Source: Rhodobacteraceae bacterium UBA2776 (GTDB taxonomy: Bacteria; Pseudomonadota; Alphaproteobacteria; Rhodobacterales; Rhodobacteraceae). From it: 18,664 bases of DNA. The position numbers and the translations under genes are program-made. The notes below the pieces were generated by a model. It was not told the DNA's origin and ran no database searches. It worked only from the letters and a program-made list of their open reading frames with translations. The DNA lies in the NCBI GenBank assembly GCA_002352425.1, contig DEIK01000132.1, positions 1 to 18,664 on the forward strand, written 5' to 3'. Positions 15,364 through 18,664 of this stretch are shown here, in pieces. Each line of letters starts with the position of its first letter. The stretch's first letter is position 1.

Positions 15364-15835
15364 ATCCAGCTGGGACAATCCCACTTTGGATGACCATGAT
15401 CGCGCGCTAAATGAGCGCGGGCATAAGGCCTCCAAGGCAATTGGTAAGTGGTTGGATCAAAATGATTATTGCCCCAAAGCTGTCTATTCATCCACTGCAC
15501 GACGCACCTCGGAAACATGGAGCCATATCGCAAAACATTGCCATCGGGCCAATGATGTACAGTTCACATCTGCCTTGTATTTGGCTTCACCGGACCGGAT
15601 GTTCACCATTTTGCAGGGCAGCCGACACGATTCCGTTATGTTGCTTGGACATAACCCCGGCACCGCAATGCTGGCTGCCTTTTTGGTCAAAACCGCGCCG
15701 AATCATCCGAAGTTCGACCAGTACCCTTCTGCCGCGACCACGGTGATTGATTTTGAGGCCGAGAGCTGGGCGGATGTTTCACCGCGCACAGGGCGTGTCG
15801 AGGCCTTCATCGTACCGCGTGATTTGACCGACTAA
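15329..15835 (+). CDS. SixA-like histidine phosphatase family protein
   Basis: This 168-residue protein belongs to the histidine phosphatase superfamily, SixA branch. The catalytic motif is L-T-R-H-A-K-S-S-W (His10), followed by L-N-E-R-G, the Y-S-S-T-A-R-R-T arginine motif (53-60) and the second histidine in L-L-G-H-N-P-G (His108). E. coli SixA removes phosphate from phosphohistidine proteins. The substrate here is unknown, but a membrane histidine kinase is encoded 13 kb away. It begins inside the end of the Fe-S gene (35-base overlap) and its own Shine-Dalgarno site is weak, so reinitiation is likely. It ends overlapping by four bases with the convergent phosphodiesterase gene. Confidence 0.92.
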   Translation: MTLRLILTRHAKSSWDNPTLDDHDRALNERGHKASKAIGKWLDQNDYCPKAVYSSTARRTSETWSHIAKHCHRANDVQFTSALYLASPDRMFTILQGSRHDSVMLLGHNPGTAMLAAFLVKTAPNHPKFDQYPSAATTVIDFEAESWADVSPRTGRVEAFIVPRDLTD

Positions 15836-16647
15836 ATCGGGTTGCTCTCGTGATCTACGAAATCAAACGGTCCTTTGGCGTCATTCACTTCAATACAATG
15901 CGTGATCAAACGGCCCGCAGGTATCCAGTGATGCAGTAAATAAGCCGGATCAGACAGCAAGAATTTCGACGGGCTGGATTGACTTAGATCCAAGTTCAAC
16001 TGCATCCCCATGCTGGGCGCTGTTGTCACCACAGTCCCGCGCCAACGCGCGTGGGTCAGCAAGTGGATATGGCCGCATAAAATGCGCTCAATATTCGGGT
16101 ATCCTACAACAATTTCACCCAGAACATCCGCGCCCTTGAACCCGTCTAGATCGGACTCAGGTACGCCGCATTCCATCGGCGGGTGGTGCAGAAAAATGAC
16201 TGTCGGTTGCCTGCCCCCTTGCGCCAGAACCGTGCGCAACCATGCAGCACGCGTGTTGCAGATCATCCCACCGCTTTGGCCCGCATCCAAACTGTCCAAT
16301 GCGATGATCCGAACGGCCCCCTCAATCACATAATTGAAAAACCCATCGGCGCGTGTCGGACAAGCCGTGCCACCAAACACATCCCACAGAACGTCACGGT
16401 CGTCATGATTGCCAGGAACCAAATAGAAGGGGCAGTTCAAACCCGCAAGGATATCAGCAGCGCGCTGCGCCTCGTCGCTGCGAAAATCATTGGTCACATC
16501 ACCCGAGTGCAGCACCAATTCAGGCATCACCGTCAGCGCATTAATATGGGCAACGCAGCGCGCCAGATTTTCAGCCATCGGCGCGATGCCATAGGTTTTC
16601 AGATCAGGCCCCGCAATATGGGTGTCACTGATCTGCGCAATCAGCAT
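15832..16647 (-). CDS. GpdQ-like metallophosphoesterase (probable phosphodiesterase)
   Basis: This 271-residue class III cyclic-nucleotide-phosphodiesterase-type enzyme has the metal site D-T-H (Asp8, His10), S-G-D (Asp50), G-N-H-D (Asn80, His81), L-H-H-P-P (His155) and G-H-I-H (His193, His195). These positions match, within one or two residues, the ligands I recall for GpdQ glycerophosphodiesterase (8, 10, 50, 80, 156, 195, 197). The C-terminal part also resembles that enzyme. No signal peptide is visible, so it acts in the cytoplasm. It is the third gene of a minus-strand operon, starting three bases after the PotC-like stop. Together these suggest hydrolysis of an imported phosphodiester. 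CpdA-type cAMP phosphodiesterase activity is the main alternative. Confidence 0.9.
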   Translation of the reverse strand: MLIAQISDTHIAGPDLKTYGIAPMAENLARCVAHINALTVMPELVLHSGDVTNDFRSDEAQRAADILAGLNCPFYLVPGNHDDRDVLWDVFGGTACPTRADGFFNYVIEGAVRIIALDSLDAGQSGGMICNTRAAWLRTVLAQGGRQPTVIFLHHPPMECGVPESDLDGFKGADVLGEIVVGYPNIERILCGHIHLLTHARWRGTVVTTAPSMGMQLNLDLSQSSPSKFLLSDPAYLLHHWIPAGRLITHCIEVNDAKGPFDFVDHESNPI

Positions 16648-16650
16648 GGG

Positions 16651-17844
16651 CTAGTCACTGTCTTCGTTGTCCAGATTGGTCGGTGCGAACACACCCCCAA
16701 AGGCACCACTGCCACTTGGCGCTTTGGGCGCATCAGAACCCTCTGAATCCGGTGTGCCAAAGATGTCAGGCCCTTGACGTGCATCGGTTTGATCTTTGAT
16801 CAGACGTTGCTGGCGCAGTTCTTCGATTCGCTTCTGGATTTCGACCTGCTTGGCTTCACGCACCTGCATTTTGCATTGCTGCGGATCATGGCTCTGGGCG
16901 GTGCCGATCATCACGATTGCAACAATCGCCAAGCCGACAAACCCAAATGCCGCCGGATTGCCGCGCAAAAAACCGGGCAATTTACTGCCGGATTTTGCAA
17001 CGGCCTTGCCCTCGCTGATGGCCTCTTTGCGTGCGGAATTGCGACGAACCGCTTCGACAGCCAACGCCCCGAAAACCGTCAACGCAATGATGATAAACGC
17101 CAATGACGAAATCGACGGGTTGATCCCGTAGCGCACTTTTTGCGCCAATTCGATCGTCAGGGTTGGGTAGTTCCCGAATGTAAATGTGGTGGTGTTGTAG
17201 TTCTCAAAACTAGCCAAAAACGCCAGAACCGCGGCGCTTGCAATGGCGGGGCGCATGAACGGCAACAGGATTTTACGAAAGGCTTGCGTGTGGGTCGCAC
17301 CCAAATCAAGCGCAGCCTCGGTTAGGCCAGGGTCGAACCGCTGCAAACGCGCCACAAACACCAACATGCAGTAGGACGCGATGAACGTAGATTGACCCAG
17401 TATGGTCAACAACAATCCGTTGTGGAAAAACGCCTCGGTCGAGGGGCCAAACATGCGGCCGACCTTGTCCCAAAACACCACGGTCGAAATCCCCAACACA
17501 ACGCCGGGGATAAGGATCGGCGCAATGATCAACGTGTAATATGTCGTGCGCAATTTTGGCCAAACCTGCGTCAAAACCAATGACGCCGCAAGACCCATCG
17601 ACACGGACAATATGACCGTACCAGCCCCGATTTTCAGGCTGTTGAGGATACTGCCCAGAATGCGCTCATCCTTGAACAAAACCGTGAACCATTCGTATGT
17701 GAAACAGGCCCAAGGCGACACTGACGGGAACCCTGACGAGTTGAACGCCGTTAGGCTCATCACCAATAGCGGCCCCAACAGGTAACTGAAAAAGATGATC
17801 AGATAGGCACCCAGCGCAAAGCGAGAGACGAATTTACTGCTCAT
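16651..17844 (-). CDS. ABC transporter permease, PotC-like, with extended C terminus
   Basis: This 397-residue inner-membrane permease is of the spermidine/putrescine-2-aminoethylphosphonate type. Residues 1-270 form the normal six-helix permease. The ATPase-coupling EAA loop E-A-A-L-D-L-G-A-T ending in L-P-F-M-R-P lies at 176-199. The remaining 130 residues are unusual: a basic linker, a seventh hydrophobic segment at about 298-315, a charged coiled-coil-like helix (about 327-355) and a Gly/Ser/Asp-rich tail. Typical PotC proteins end near residue 265-280. The start overlaps the stop of the PotB-like gene by four bases (ATGA). Substrate specificity cannot be read from the permease; the downstream phosphodiesterase hints at a phosphodiester. 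Confidence 0.95.
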   Translation of the reverse strand: MSSKFVSRFALGAYLIIFFSYLLGPLLVMSLTAFNSSGFPSVSPWACFTYEWFTVLFKDERILGSILNSLKIGAGTVILSVSMGLAASLVLTQVWPKLRTTYYTLIIAPILIPGVVLGISTVVFWDKVGRMFGPSTEAFFHNGLLLTILGQSTFIASYCMLVFVARLQRFDPGLTEAALDLGATHTQAFRKILLPFMRPAIASAAVLAFLASFENYNTTTFTFGNYPTLTIELAQKVRYGINPSISSLAFIIIALTVFGALAVEAVRRNSARKEAISEGKAVAKSGSKLPGFLRGNPAAFGFVGLAIVAIVMIGTAQSHDPQQCKMQVREAKQVEIQKRIEELRQQRLIKDQTDARQGPDIFGTPDSEGSDAPKAPSGSGAFGGVFAPTNLDNEDSD

Positions 17845-18664
17845 TTGCCAATGTCTCCCATGTTAACCTTGAAGACGCGCATCAGGCCAATAACAATCAC
17901 GATCGTCGACACCAACAGAACCATCGCATAGGCCGCGCCCTGCTGCCAATTCAGTGAATCGTTGAACCATTGGTACACCAACTGCGTGAACCACAGGCTA
18001 CTTGGCCCACCCAACACTTGCGGAGCGGCCAAGGCACCAGCGGACAGCATGAACACCATCGTCGCGCCCGAAGCAATGCCCGGTTTGGCGTGTGGAATCA
18101 CGATGCGCCGATGAATGCGAACCCATGACGCGCCCATGTCGCGGGCCGCTTCGATTTGGTTGCGATCAAGGCTTTCAATCACGTTATACATCGGGAACAA
18201 CATCAACAGGATGTAGGCGTACCCCAAACCCGCATAAAGTGCGATGTCTTGGCGGATGAAATCAATCGGTTCGCTGGTCAGATGGGTCAGCATCAGAACT
18301 TCATTGATCAGGCCACTGTCGCCAAAAATAATCCGCAACGCGAACGCCCGCAGGATTTCGTTGATCCAATAAGGGATAATCAGCAGCACAACCAAAAGGC
18401 GCACAAAACCCGAGCCCTTGGACTGCCCCAGATAATAGGCCAGCGGATAGCACATCAAAATATTGGCGATCGTCACCAACATCGCGGCAATAATCGTTCG
18501 CACGAACACCATCAAATCGACGGTATTATAAGTGCCTTCAGACCCTTCAGCGCCATACAGCAAATGCTTGTAATTGTGCAGCGTGTAGACGTCTTTTGGG
18601 CCACCAAGATCGGCAGGCGGCAGGTTATAACGGAACGAATAGTCCAGCATCGAAAGCTGTGGCA
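17841..18664 (-). CDS. ABC transporter permease, PotB-like, 5'-truncated by the window edge
   Basis: This is the partner permease of the PotC-like protein. The frame is open to the right edge, with codons for P-Q-L-S before the first visible methionine (18650). The true start and the first membrane helix are therefore outside the window. Five hydrophobic segments are visible, starting with V-R-T-I-I-A-A-M-L-V. The ATPase-coupling EAA loop E-A-A-R-D-M-G-A-S ending in I-P-H-A-K-P is intact. Permeases of this type form a heterodimer with a PotA-like ATPase and use a periplasmic binding protein; those genes are expected further right. Family assignment is firm; the substrate is not established. 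Confidence 0.94.
   Translation of the reverse strand, partial: PQLSMLDYSFRYNLPPADLGGPKDVYTLHNYKHLLYGAEGSEGTYNTVDLMVFVRTIIAAMLVTIANILMCYPLAYYLGQSKGSGFVRLLVVLLIIPYWINEILRAFALRIIFGDSGLINEVLMLTHLTSEPIDFIRQDIALYAGLGYAYILLMLFPMYNVIESLDRNQIEAARDMGASWVRIHRRIVIPHAKPGIASGATMVFMLSAGALAAPQVLGGPSSLWFTQLVYQWFNDSLNWQQGAAYAMVLLVSTIVIVIGLMRVFKVNMGDIGK

Noticed and set aside
16183..16746. 187-codon open frame on the plus strand
   Set aside because: Antisense to the GpdQ-like phosphodiesterase and the PotC tail; no protein features.
1..18664. CRISPR array, insertion sequence, prophage or defence island
   Set aside because: No regularly spaced direct repeats, transposase, integrase, phage or restriction-type proteins were seen in any frame.

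Overview
The window looks like chromosomal DNA of an alphaproteobacterium, most likely of the Roseobacter/Rhodobacterales group. I infer this from protein style and gene order: rpmH-rnpA-yidD followed by yidC, a MOSC gene, yihA/engB and argB, all resembling this order. No database search was possible. The sequence is mostly dense, ordinary chromosome. I see no CRISPR array, insertion sequence, phage gene or rRNA.

Left part (1-4,783): the 3' end of an Asp/Glu/hydantoin racemase, a gene-free stretch with clustered inverted repeats, and tRNA-Arg(ACG) on the minus strand. A tight minus-strand operon follows: a TVP38/VTT membrane protein, a flavin disulfide reductase and a membrane histidine kinase. 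The reductase is neither a normal lipoamide dehydrogenase nor a normal mercuric reductase. No response regulator gene accompanies the kinase.

Centre (4,784-11,928): the ribosome/membrane-insertion block on the plus strand. It holds rpmH, rnpA and yidD, with rnpA and yidD overlapping by 4 nt. A small unknown gene on the minus strand, ttcA, and a membrane EAL phosphodiesterase with a ruined GGDEF domain come next. Then comes yidC-MOSC-yihA, translationally coupled through GTGA and TGATG overlaps. The yidC leader can fold into a bulged hairpin that buries its Shine-Dalgarno sequence. The EAL gene has a 7+7 bp palindrome just before its start.

Right part (12,093-18,664): a short-chain dehydrogenase on the minus strand sits between yihA and argB. 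argB is followed by a fatty-acid-hydroxylase-type di-iron membrane protein, an Fe-S protein and a SixA-type phosphatase, with overlapping reading frames. Converging on these from the right edge are two PotB/PotC-type ABC permeases and a cytosolic phosphodiesterase. The phosphodiesterase has metal ligands at almost the same residue numbers as GpdQ glycerophosphodiesterase. I infer import and hydrolysis of a phosphodiester such as a glycerophosphodiester. The PotC-like permease carries an unusual tail of about 130 residues with an extra membrane helix and a coiled coil.

The points most worth following up are the transporter/GpdQ-like module with its tailed permease, the TVP38-reductase-kinase operon, the yidC leader hairpin, and the hydroxylase-FeS pair. 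None is proven to be a new system by the sequence alone.
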